Assembly (NCBI RefSeq): GCF_000482845.1
Contig: NZ_AXWV01000001.1
Coordinates: 1 to 64,000 of the forward strand
DNA: 64,000 nt
Reading direction: 5' to 3'
Source of the DNA: Anaerobiospirillum succiniciproducens DSM 6400
GTDB lineage: Bacteria; Pseudomonadota; Gammaproteobacteria; Enterobacterales; Succinivibrionaceae
Shown: positions 1 to 7,328 of the stretch, piece after piece
Numbering within the stretch: the stretch's first letter is position 1
How the letters are laid out: every line of letters begins with the position of its first letter
Notes under the pieces: generated by a model
Databases searched by the model: none
Told to the model about the DNA's origin: nothing
Seen by the model: the letters and a program-made list of their open reading frames with translations, nothing else
Program-made: the position numbers and the translations under genes

Positions 1-204
1 CTTTGCAGACATGTTTTTTCTCGCAAGTGAAGAATTTAACAAAAGCCTGAAAGACTGCTATACTAGCCCCAGTGTTTTATTGGTGGTGGCGTTTGCAGTC
101 TTTCGCTGTGAACGCACATCTTAACACACTGATCATAGTATCTTCCGAGATTGGACTCGGTTATCTTGGTAAAAGCAATAAATTTAGTGTAAGAACGAAA
201 AGAA

Positions 205-807
205 TTAGTGGCAAACTAAGTCGCGGGAAAAGACAAGTTTGCGAGATTGCAGCACCAAAAAGTCTTTCAGAGGTGTTTCACTAAATTCCACTTGAAAGTA
301 ATACTCTCCATCAGCATTTTTGAGAGTATCTAAAGCTTTTGCGCCATTGGCATTACCAACGCCATTAGGAGCTGAGGTTGCTCCTTTACTCATAAGAACA
401 TGCGCACCGGCAAAAGTAGTTTTATAACCAATACGAGTAATTTCTTGGCAAAGTGAATCTACTTCTTCTTGGAGGGCCTTACGATCCTTTTCAGTGTTGG
501 TACCGTTTGCTGCCTGGACTGCTAAGGTACGGATACGCTGCAGCATGTTGGTGGTTTCGTCGAGAGCACCTTCAATGGTCTGAGCTAAGGCAATACCGTC
601 ATTAGCGTTACGATTTCCCTGATTTAAGCCATTTATCTGGGATGTTAAGCGATCAGCGATCTGCAGACCTGCTGCATCATCTTTAGAGCTATTGATACGA
701 AGACCTGAGGACAGTCTCTGATAAGAGGTATTGAGGGCCAAAGTAGAGTTAGCCAGCTTACGTTGAGCATTAATTGAGCTCACGTTGGTATTGACGTATA
801 GAGCCAT
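205..807 (-). pseudogene. 3'-truncated flagellin gene
   Basis: The 200-residue product starts exactly like the intact neighbours (MALYVNTNVSSINAQRKLAN) and carries the complete N-terminal flagellin D0/D1 region to about residue 170. After YYFQV the frame continues as about 30 residues with no flagellin resemblance and stops. The central region and the whole C-terminal D1/D0 helix (in the neighbours ending in a QANQRP-type motif) are missing, and I found no trace of them in positions 1-204. A flagellin without its C-terminal helix is not expected to polymerise, so this is most likely a remnant of recombination. It may still be transcribed, because its leader (palindrome and RBS hairpin) matches those of the intact copies. 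It could also act as a sequence donor for gene conversion. Confidence 0.85.
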
Positions 808-812
808 GATCT

Positions 813-844
813 ATCTCTCCGATTGTATTAGTCGGTAGAGAGAT
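813..844 (-). promoter_or_regulatory. RBS-covering hairpin, flagellin leader
   Basis: On the minus strand ATCTCTC and CGA pair with TCG and GAGAGAT around a 9-nt loop, with a 3-nt bulge. The 3' arm contains the GGAG Shine-Dalgarno of the flagellin ORF starting at 807. The same structure lies before the next copy. Confidence 0.55.
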
Positions 845-886
845 ACCTCTTGGCTCTGTCTCCACCTTGCATGTTGCAATCAATGT

Positions 887-918
887 ATTTGTAAAGGGCA
901 TGCATGCCACTTACGAAT
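887..918. promoter_or_regulatory. 32-bp near-palindrome upstream of flagellin
   Basis: Two 16-bp arms (ATTTGTAAAGGGCATG and CATGCCACTTACGAAT) meet with no spacer, 80 bp upstream of the ATG at 807. The element recurs at 2084-2115 and 3272-3303 at nearly the same distance. It could be an operator or a leader stem; I cannot tell which. Confidence 0.6.
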
Positions 919-943
919 AAACTGTCTGCGATAAGTTCATCCT

Positions 944-977
944 AAGAAAGGCCGCAAATGTTAGTAAACGGCCTTGA
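944..977 (-). terminator. Terminator of flagellin 1003-2004
   Basis: On the minus strand AAGGCCGTTT and TGCGGCCTTTC form a GC-rich stem after the stop codon at 1003. Similar hairpins follow the next two flagellin genes, so the copies appear to be separate transcription units. Confidence 0.6.
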
Positions 978-1002
978 GATGATATGAGAAACGAAACCTT
1001 GT

Positions 1003-2004
1003 TTAGCGGCCTAACAGGCTAAGAGCGACAGTAGGACGTTGGTTAGCCTGACTTAAAATAGTCTGAGATGCCTGCTGGATGATCTGATTTTGGGTCAGTG
1101 CTGCAGTCTCAGATGCAAAGTCAGTATCGCGAATACGGCTGCGAGCATCAGATTCATTCTCAGCAATAGAACTTTGGTTACGGATCGTTGATTCCATGCG
1201 GTTTTGCACGGCGCCTAGGGCGGCACGCTGACTATCAATCTTTTCAATAAACTGATCGATGCCTGCAAGAGTAGCCTGTGCACAGCTAGGAGTTGCAACA
1301 ACCCATCTCAATGCTGACCACTTGTCAGCCTTTGACATGTAAAGGCCCATTTTATTTGCATTTGCTGCTTTAGACTGACCGTTGTCAACTTGAATTTTGT
1401 CCTTGTTAATTCCAAGCATGTCAAAGATTCCTTTCATATGGAATCCTTGTTTCATTTCTAAGTTGATCATGTCATTAGCATTCGCGCCAACTTGAAAGTA
1501 GTAGGCTCCGTTAGCATTCTTAAGCGTATCAAGAGCAGGATCACCTGCTTGACCTGTACCATTAGCAGTCTTTTTAGCACCAAGACTCATTAAAACATTT
1601 GCTCCTGCAAAAGTAGTCTTATAGGCTATACGAGTGACTTCTTGGCATAGAGCAGTCACTTCTTCCTGGAGAGCTTGGCGATCTTTTTGTGTGTTAGTAC
1701 CGTTAGCTGCCTGAACGGCTAAGGTACGAATACGCTGCAGCATGTTGGTGGTTTCGTCGAGTGCACCTTCAATGGTCTGAGCTAATGCGATACCGTCGTT
1801 AGCGTTACGATTTCCCTGATTTAAGCCATTTATCTGGGATGTTAAGCGATCAGAGATCTGCAGACCTGCAGCGTCATCTTTAGAGCTATTGATACGAAGA
1901 CCTGAGGACAGTCTCTGATAAGAGGTATTCAGGGCTAAAGTAGAGTTAGCCAGCTTACGTTGAGCATTAATGGAGCTCACGTTGGTATTGACGTATAGAG
2001 CCAT
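1003..2004 (-). CDS. Flagellin (array 1, copy 2)
   Basis: Structural subunit of the flagellar filament, exported by the flagellar type III apparatus and assembled outside the cell. The 333 residues show the canonical layout: N-terminal D0/D1 (about 1-140, with LSSGLRINSSKDDAAGLQI), a short variable centre (about 140-240), and C-terminal D1/D0 (RAALGAVQNRMES ... ARSRIRDTDFASETAALTQ) ending in SLLGR. The centre shares its first part (KTTFAGA followed by VLMS) with the truncated copy downstream and differs from the other two copies, so the array consists of two sub-types. The leader has a 32-bp palindrome (2084-2115) and a hairpin over the RBS (2010-2041). A terminator hairpin follows. Expected to be under flagellar control, although I could not identify a clear sigma-28 promoter. 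Confidence 0.96.
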   Translation of the reverse strand: MALYVNTNVSSINAQRKLANSTLALNTSYQRLSSGLRINSSKDDAAGLQISDRLTSQINGLNQGNRNANDGIALAQTIEGALDETTNMLQRIRTLAVQAANGTNTQKDRQALQEEVTALCQEVTRIAYKTTFAGANVLMSLGAKKTANGTGQAGDPALDTLKNANGAYYFQVGANANDMINLEMKQGFHMKGIFDMLGINKDKIQVDNGQSKAANANKMGLYMSKADKWSALRWVVATPSCAQATLAGIDQFIEKIDSQRAALGAVQNRMESTIRNQSSIAENESDARSRIRDTDFASETAALTQNQIIQQASQTILSQANQRPTVALSLLGR

Positions 2005-2009
2005 GATCT

Positions 2010-2041
2010 ATCTCTCCGAATGTATTAGTCGGTAGAGAGAT
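2010..2041 (-). promoter_or_regulatory. RBS-covering hairpin, flagellin leader
   Basis: ATCTCTC/GAGAGAT plus CGA/TCG pair across a 9-nt loop just before the ATG at 2004. The GGAG ribosome binding site is in the 3' arm, so translation could be gated by folding. Confidence 0.55.
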
Positions 2042-2083
2042 GCCTCTTGGCTCTGTCTCCACCTTGCATGTTGCAATCAATGT

Positions 2084-2115
2084 ATTCGTAAAGGACATGC
2101 ATGCCCCTTACGAAT
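2084..2115. promoter_or_regulatory. 32-bp near-palindrome upstream of flagellin
   Basis: Arms ATTCGTAAAGGACATG and CATGCCCCTTACGAAT lie 80 bp upstream of the ATG at 2004. As RNA, the mismatches can mostly be G-U pairs. It belongs to the set with 887-918 and 3272-3303. Confidence 0.6.
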
Positions 2116-2138
2116 AAACTGTCTGCTAGAGATGTTTT

Positions 2139-2176
2139 TCTAAAAAGGCCGCAATGGAGAGTTAGCGGCCTTGGCT
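2139..2176 (-). terminator. Terminator of flagellin 2205-3197
   Basis: On the minus strand AAGGCCGC, a 12-nt loop and GCGGCCTTTTT form a perfect 8-bp stem with a T-run, a few dozen bases after the stop codon. Confidence 0.8.
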
Positions 2177-2204
2177 ATATAGAGAATCGATAACTGCTAG
2201 GTGG

Positions 2205-3197
2205 CTATCTGCCGCCTAACAGATTCAGCGCAACAGTTGGACGCTGGTTAGCTTGTGTCAGAATGGTCTGAGAGGCCTGCTGAATAATCTGGTTCTGAGT
2301 TAAAGCTGCAGTTTCAGATGCAAAGTCGGTATCACGAATACGGCTGCGAGCATCAGATTCGTTCTCGGAAATTGAGCTCTGATTGCGAATGGTACTTTCC
2401 ATTCTGTTCTGTATTGCGCCTAGGGCCGCACGCTTAGAATCAACGGTTTCAATGAATAAATCGATGTACTGAAGTGTCTTCTGAGCTACTGATGCTGTAT
2501 CAACAGCCCAGTATGCTTCTGATAATTTGTTATTTTGGCCTACAAGACCAAATCCGTCATTGCCGGCAGCTGCAACACCATCTGCTTTCATTTGCAACTG
2601 CTGGCCACCTTGACGACCCTCATTTACCATTTTCATGATGCCATTCATATCGAAAGCACCACACTCCAATGTGATCTCGTCTTTGGCATTGGCTCCGACC
2701 TGAAAGAAGTACTCATACTTATCAGCCGCAGCACCAGGGGCTGCTGCGATCTTACGCATCAGGGTATTGTTGCCGCCACCATCAAGAACCTGTGCGCCTG
2801 CAAAAGTGGTCTTCTTAGCAATACGGCTGATTTCGTGGGAGAGAGACTTAACTTCTTCTTGGAGAGCCTGACGATCTTTTGCTGTGTTAGTACCGTTAGC
2901 GGCCTGGACGGCTAAGGTACGGATGCGCTGCAGCATGTTGGTGGTTTCGTCGAGAGCGCCTTCGATGGTTTGAGCTAAGGCAATACCATCATTTGCGTTA
3001 CGATTTCCCTGATTTAAGCCATTTATCTGGGCTGTTAAGCGATCAGAGATCTGCAGACCAGCAGCGTCGTCTTTAGAGCTGTTGATACGAAGACCACTAG
3101 AGAGTCTCTGATAAGAGGTATTTAGGGCTAAAGTGGAGTTAGCCAGCTTACGTTGAGCATTAATGGAGCTCACGTTGGTATTGACGTACAGGGCCAT
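2205..3197 (-). CDS. Flagellin (array 1, copy 3)
   Basis: Filament subunit of 330 residues. The first 105 residues are almost identical to the other array-1 copies. The variable centre (about 140-230) begins KTTFAGAQVLDGGGNN, as in the copy upstream of it, which marks the second sub-type. The C-terminal segment carries RAALGAIQNRMES and the ARSRIRDTDFASETAALTQ block and ends NLLGGR. The SD (AGGAGAG) before the ATG at 3197 is strong but lies in a predicted hairpin (3201-3228). The gene has its own leader and terminator (2139-2176). The minus-strand order of the array runs 4363 to 205, with spacers of about 200 bp that are themselves repeated, as expected for tandem duplication of a gene-plus-leader unit. 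Confidence 0.96.
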   Translation of the reverse strand: MALYVNTNVSSINAQRKLANSTLALNTSYQRLSSGLRINSSKDDAAGLQISDRLTAQINGLNQGNRNANDGIALAQTIEGALDETTNMLQRIRTLAVQAANGTNTAKDRQALQEEVKSLSHEISRIAKKTTFAGAQVLDGGGNNTLMRKIAAAPGAAADKYEYFFQVGANAKDEITLECGAFDMNGIMKMVNEGRQGGQQLQMKADGVAAAGNDGFGLVGQNNKLSEAYWAVDTASVAQKTLQYIDLFIETVDSKRAALGAIQNRMESTIRNQSSISENESDARSRIRDTDFASETAALTQNQIIQQASQTILTQANQRPTVALNLLGGR

Positions 3198-3200
3198 AGT

Positions 3201-3228
3201 TCTCTCCTAATTCCTTAGTAAGTAGAGA
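3201..3228 (-). promoter_or_regulatory. RBS-covering hairpin with compensating changes
   Basis: Same place as the hairpins at 813-844 and 2010-2041, but the inner pairs are CTAA/TTAG instead of CGA/TCG, with TCTC/GAGA outside. The stem is kept while the bases differ, which supports a real RNA structure. Confidence 0.5.
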
Positions 3229-3271
3229 TGCCCATTGGCTCGATCTCCACCTTGCATAATGCAGTCAATGT

Positions 3272-3303
3272 ATTCGTAAAGGGCTGCTTTGCCACTTACG
3301 AAT
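3272..3303. promoter_or_regulatory. 32-bp near-palindrome upstream of flagellin
   Basis: Outer arms ATTCGTAA and TTACGAAT are intact; the centre is less symmetric than in the other two copies. It lies 75 bp upstream of the ATG at 3197. Confidence 0.55.
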
Positions 3304-3325
3304 AAACTGTCTGCAAGCTCATCTC

Positions 3326-3366
3326 TTTTTTAATAAGGCCACCACAAAAGCGGCAGCCTTAGTCGT
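3326..3366 (-). terminator. Terminator of flagellin 3398-4363
   Basis: On the minus strand AAGGCTGCCGC and GTGGTGGCCTT pair around TTTT, followed by an A/T-rich tail. The stem has mismatches, so it is weaker than the copy at 2139-2176. Confidence 0.5.
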
Positions 3367-3397
3367 TATGAGAGATTCGTAATTTGTATGAGGCCTA

Positions 3398-4363
3398 TTA
3401 ACCGCCTAAGAGGTTCAGCGCTACGGTAGGTCGCTGATTGGCTTGTGTAAGAATAGTCTGAGAGGCCTGTTGAATAATCTGGTTCTGAGTTAAAGCTGCA
3501 GTTTCTGATGCAAAATCAGTATCGCGAATACGGCTGCGAGCATCAGATTCGTTCTCGGAAATTGAGCTCTGATTGCGAATGGTACTTTCCATTCTGTTCT
3601 GTATTGCGCCTAGGGCCGCACGCTTAGAATCAACGTATTCAATGAACTTATCAATAGTATTCAGGGTGTTCTGAGCAGCCTGAGGAGTCTTTACCAACCA
3701 ACGTACCTCATTAGTACCATTTGCCTTTGAAAGACCTGCTTTTGACCAATCGGTACCAACATTTCCTTGATTGTTATTACTAAAGACTGGCAAGTTGGCA
3801 ACATTAATAGTTGTTGCTATCGCGTGCATGGTAAAGGCACCGCATTCAAGGGTGATTTCGTCCTTGGAGTTCGCTCCTACTTGGAAGAAGTACTCATACT
3901 TTTGGGTATTGCCAATCTTGCGCATTAAGGAGTTGTTGCCGCCGCCGTCGAGAACTTGGGCACCAGCAAAAGTGGTCTTTTTGGCGATACGTGTGATTTC
4001 CTCTGAGAGAGAGTTAACTTCCTCTTGAAGAGCTTGGCGATCTTTTTGAGTATTGGTACCGTTAGCGGCCTGAACAGCTAAGGTACGGATACGCTGCAGC
4101 ATGTTGGTGGTTTCGTCTAAGGCACCTTCAATGGTTTGGGCTAAGGCGATACCGTCGTTGGCGTTACGATTTCCCTGATTTAAGCCATTTATCTGGGCAG
4201 TTAAGCGATCGGAGATCTGAAGACCAGCAGCGTCGTCTTTGGAGCTGTTGATACGAAGACCGGATGAGAGTCTTTGATATGAGGTATTCAGGGCTAAGGT
4301 CGAGTTAGCCAGCTTACGTTGAGCATTAATGGAGCTCACGTTGGTATTGACGTACAGAGCCAT
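3398..4363 (-). CDS. Flagellin (array 1, first gene in transcription order)
   Basis: Filament subunit of 321 residues with the same conserved ends as its neighbours and a variable centre at about 140-225 (KTTFAGAQVLDGGGNN sub-type). It is the 5'-most copy in the direction of transcription, and its leader differs from the other three: no 32-bp palindrome, but a short hairpin (GTTAT/ATAAC) just before the ATG and a possible sigma-54-like site at 4437-4452. The distinct leader suggests that the array grew downstream of this gene, or that this copy is controlled separately; both are inferences. Confidence 0.96.
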   Translation of the reverse strand: MALYVNTNVSSINAQRKLANSTLALNTSYQRLSSGLRINSSKDDAAGLQISDRLTAQINGLNQGNRNANDGIALAQTIEGALDETTNMLQRIRTLAVQAANGTNTQKDRQALQEEVNSLSEEITRIAKKTTFAGAQVLDGGGNNSLMRKIGNTQKYEYFFQVGANSKDEITLECGAFTMHAIATTINVANLPVFSNNNQGNVGTDWSKAGLSKANGTNEVRWLVKTPQAAQNTLNTIDKFIEYVDSKRAALGAIQNRMESTIRNQSSISENESDARSRIRDTDFASETAALTQNQIIQQASQTILTQANQRPTVALNLLGG

Positions 4364-4436
4364 AGTCGTTATCTCGCATAACTTGCCATGAGCTATCTGT
4401 GGACATCATGGCCATTTGGAATCGTAATCTATAAAG

Positions 4437-4452
4437 TGCATAAGCTGTGCCT
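4437..4452 (-). promoter_or_regulatory. Possible sigma-54-type promoter
   Basis: The minus strand reads AGGCACAGCTTATGCA, with the GG-N10-GC spacing and GGCAC/TGCA boxes of RpoN promoters but three deviations from the consensus. It lies 74 bp before the flagellin ATG at 4363. Polar flagellin genes in some gammaproteobacteria use RpoN. Confidence 0.35.
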
Positions 4453-4700
4453 ATTTACCAAATTACTTTTGCAAGTTTCTTGTCATAAGCCTATTTAAGC
4501 CTTGGAATTGCTAGGTTTATGGAACTGATTATGTGAGTTAAGCGCCGCTTTTTTGTGCAATTAATCATTACACACGATCTTGACTGTTTAGATTGTCTTA
4601 TCGTTGACAGTTAATTTGACAATTTGACTAGCTTTTGCCGCTATGGTTGATGTTTGTCTAACGGATGATAGGGTGGCAGGGATGTTTGACTGGATCTGCA

Positions 4701-4751
4701 AAGAAAAAGGCCATCAGGGCATGCCGAAGTCGGCTGTGCAGCTGGTGGCCT
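4701..4751 (-). terminator. Terminator of the esterase gene
   Basis: On the minus strand AGGCCACCAG pairs with CTGATGGCCT, followed by TTTTTCTTT, about 55 bp after the stop codon. The 4364-4804 gap holds no gene. Confidence 0.8.
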
Positions 4752-4804
4752 AATGGGGTGCTAGAAGTTATTGCTAGCAGCTATGGATGTGGTGTAGTGG
4801 CTGA

Positions 4805-5944
4805 TTAGTGGACGCCGTACATGCGGTCAGCCATGAAGTTAAAGAGAGCCTTGCGATACTTTGCAGACTCATCTGCCTCTGGAACGATGTAGTCAAAGCA
4901 GTGGTAGACGCCGTTCTCAACGTGCAGCTCAACCTCGTTACCAGCATTAACTAACTGGTTGGCAAAGTTTAAGGACTCATTAACAAAGAGATCGATGTCG
5001 CCTACATAGATGAAGCTAGCAGGCATGTTGTTTAAGTCCTGAGCAAAGGTTGGTGAGAAGTAGCCTAAGTAGTCACTCTTCTGGATGAGCTTCTTGCGAG
5101 CATCTGGGGCCATATGAGCTACTTCTTTGGCATCACCATATTGACTCCAAGCAAATACATTGCTCTCAGGAGTCCATAAGACCTCGCCAGTCTTCTCGGC
5201 CTTAACAACTTCGTTGGTGCCAGTGCGGTAATCAAGCATTGGATAAGTCAGAACCTGGCCAGCAATTGGGAAGTCGTAATGATCGCGATTAAATAAAGAC
5301 ATACCGGCAGCTAAGCCACCGCCAGCGCTTTCACCCATTAACACAATAGCATCAGTATTAATGCGGTATTTATCTGCGTTCTGATAGAAGTAAGTAAGCG
5401 CACTGTAGCTATCATGAAGCTGTGCAGGGAATGGCTTTTCAGTAGATAGACGGTACTTTGGTACGATTACGTTAGCTTGCAGTGTGTTTGCGATTGTCTG
5501 ATAGTAGTTAGACATGTAATAGGCATTGCGGAAGAGGAAACCGCCGCCGTGAAGAAACACTACTAAAGGACGATCCATGCGGCGATCTTGCTTAACGGCA
5601 ACATCTGCATATACAGGGCACTTGTCAGATGGCTCAGTGCAAGCTTGTGGCTTGTATAAGGAAACCTCAACTTCACCTTGCTCAAACTCATTTGGAACCT
5701 TGATGATTTCAGGCTTGATGGTGCCAAACTCTTCCTTGAAGTTCTTGGTAAAGTTCTTAACGTCTTCAAGACTGGTCAGGCTTAACATATTTGCAGAGGC
5801 TCCATCACGATAAGCAGGAGCAATGCGCTCCATGTATTTGATCTCTGATGCTGTTGCGCTAGTGGTGAACAGCACAGCGCCTAAAGCAGCGCTTAAAGCA
5901 CTGATGGCAACCATCTTAGACAGTTTCTTGCTACCAAAAATCAT
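4805..5944 (-). CDS. Secreted alpha/beta-hydrolase esterase (HSL family)
   Basis: Probable carboxylesterase/lipase of the hormone-sensitive-lipase family, acting in the periplasm or outside. The 379 residues start with a Sec signal peptide (KK near the start, hydrophobic 10-28, cleavage after TASA/TATA-like residues around 33). The oxyanion-hole motif HGGG is at 132-135, the nucleophile elbow GESAG at 204-208 (Ser206), the acid most likely Asp316 or Asp318 in YVGDID, and His348 in VYHCFDY. The SD AAGGA lies 7 bp before the ATG. The gene is single, with its own terminator and a 31-bp inverted repeat upstream (6080-6110) that may be an operator. The natural substrate is unknown; short acyl esters, for example from plant or host polymers, are possible. 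Confidence 0.92.
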   Translation of the reverse strand: MIFGSKKLSKMVAISALSAALGAVLFTTSATASEIKYMERIAPAYRDGASANMLSLTSLEDVKNFTKNFKEEFGTIKPEIIKVPNEFEQGEVEVSLYKPQACTEPSDKCPVYADVAVKQDRRMDRPLVVFLHGGGFLFRNAYYMSNYYQTIANTLQANVIVPKYRLSTEKPFPAQLHDSYSALTYFYQNADKYRINTDAIVLMGESAGGGLAAGMSLFNRDHYDFPIAGQVLTYPMLDYRTGTNEVVKAEKTGEVLWTPESNVFAWSQYGDAKEVAHMAPDARKKLIQKSDYLGYFSPTFAQDLNNMPASFIYVGDIDLFVNESLNFANQLVNAGNEVELHVENGVYHCFDYIVPEADESAKYRKALFNFMADRMYGVH

Positions 5945-6079
5945 TCTGTTTTCCTTATTTGCTTAATTCACAAACACAGTTGACCATGCTTAATCACAGC
6001 TAAGATTTTTAGCTAATGCTGCATTGGGTAAAGCTAGCCTTCGCTTGGTAAGACTATCTTCACTGCTTAGTCCTCAAAT

Positions 6080-6110
6080 AGACTATACCTTAGAATACTT
6101 AGTATAGTCT
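6080..6110. promoter_or_regulatory. Inverted repeat, possible operator
   Basis: AGACTATAC and GTATAGTCT form perfect 9-bp arms 13 bp apart, about 136 bp upstream of the esterase start. The form suits a dimeric repressor or activator site. The rest of the 5945-6730 divergent region holds no gene that I can see. Confidence 0.45.
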
Positions 6111-6532
6111 TATGAACGCAATAATCATTGTGTACAAACAGAAATATTAGCAGCTAAAGCCGTATTTAGATGCTGTGATCTTTTGCAGCACTATGCTCAT
6201 TCATATGATCGCAATGATCTTAACGTAAGAACATTTCATGTAAGTAGCATGAGGTTGAGCCTTTGATTACTTTGTAGTGGCATGGGCTGCACTGGGCTCT
6301 AAATGAAGTAAGTGATTTGTTTTTTGGGGCGACAGCCTATTTGTCACTAGTTTGAAAGTGTTTACACAGCTTATGAAAATCCGTGTGGTTAAATGATGGT
6401 TGCTTTGTAAATTGTGTTGAGTATCTTTTGGGGGGCTTAAATTGGCTTAACCGTGAGTATTATGTTCTCAAAAAGGTAGACAGCACGGCGCTTATACGCC
6501 TTTTTACTGATGACTTTAACTTGTAGGTTAGC

Positions 6533-6538
6533 TATAAT
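6533..6538 (+). promoter_or_regulatory. Possible -10 box (TATAAT) for hpt
   Basis: A perfect TATAAT in GCTATAATCGAT, the same 12-mer as before the gene at 9645. No good -35 box, so support is limited. Confidence 0.35.
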
Positions 6539-6730
6539 CGATCAAATTTCTCATAATTTGTGATGGGCGGTTAGCTAGGCATTATCTAATGCTTTATCAA
6601 TAAGTAACTGCCATGGCTCACATTAACAATCACGTATGCTGTAGTTGAATTACCTTAGCGAGTATCATCAAAGCTAAAGTACATACTTCACTGTTCTAAC
6701 GTACGTCTTTGCACAACTGGAGCGGCTTCT

Positions 6731-7279
6731 ATGTCAAGCGAATTAAAAGTTAAAGAACTTATCCCTCTGTATACCAAGGAGCAACTACATGAGCGTGTAG
6801 TTGAGATGGGCAAACAGATTAGTGCTGACTACAAGGACAAGAAGCTCTGTGCTGTATGCATCTTAAAAGGCGCTATTCCATTTTTCTCTGATCTGATTCG
6901 TCAGATCGACAACATGGATATGACCATCGATACTTTACGTGCATCTTCATATGGTTCAGGCACTGGTTCTTCAGGTGTAGTTAAATTCATCAAAGATGTT
7001 GAACAGGATGTTAAAGGTAAAGACGTACTGTTAATCGAAGACGTGGTAGATACTGGTTTAACCATGAAAGAGATCGTGGCTCATATGTATGAGCTCGGTG
7101 CTGCTAGTGTTAAGATTGCAGTATGTATCGATAAGCACGAGCGTCGTGAGATCGATATTAATGTTGATTACTATGCATATGAGCTTGAGCAAGGCTTTAT
7201 CGTAGGCTACGGTCTTGATTTAGCTGAGCGTTATAGACAGCTCGATGGAATTTACGAGGTTGTTCTTGAAGGCAATTAA
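6731..7279 (+). CDS. hpt: Hypoxanthine phosphoribosyltransferase
   Basis: Purine salvage enzyme that transfers phosphoribosyl from PRPP to hypoxanthine (and often guanine) in the cytoplasm. The 182 residues match the normal length. The PRPP-binding loop EDVVDTGLT is at 103-111, the LKGA loop at 45-48, and the base-binding end [17 protein letters not shown] at 155-171. A GGAG lies 10 bp before the ATG. It is followed closely by the YcbZ-type protease gene on the same strand, with no terminator between, so the two are probably co-transcribed. Confidence 0.96.
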   Translation: MSSELKVKELIPLYTKEQLHERVVEMGKQISADYKDKKLCAVCILKGAIPFFSDLIRQIDNMDMTIDTLRASSYGSGTGSSGVVKFIKDVEQDVKGKDVLLIEDVVDTGLTMKEIVAHMYELGAASVKIAVCIDKHERREIDINVDYYAYELEQGFIVGYGLDLAERYRQLDGIYEVVLEGN

Positions 7280-7328
7280 GTTCAAGCTTAAAGACGGCAG
7301 CATGTCTGAAGAGATCAAAGGTGTAACT

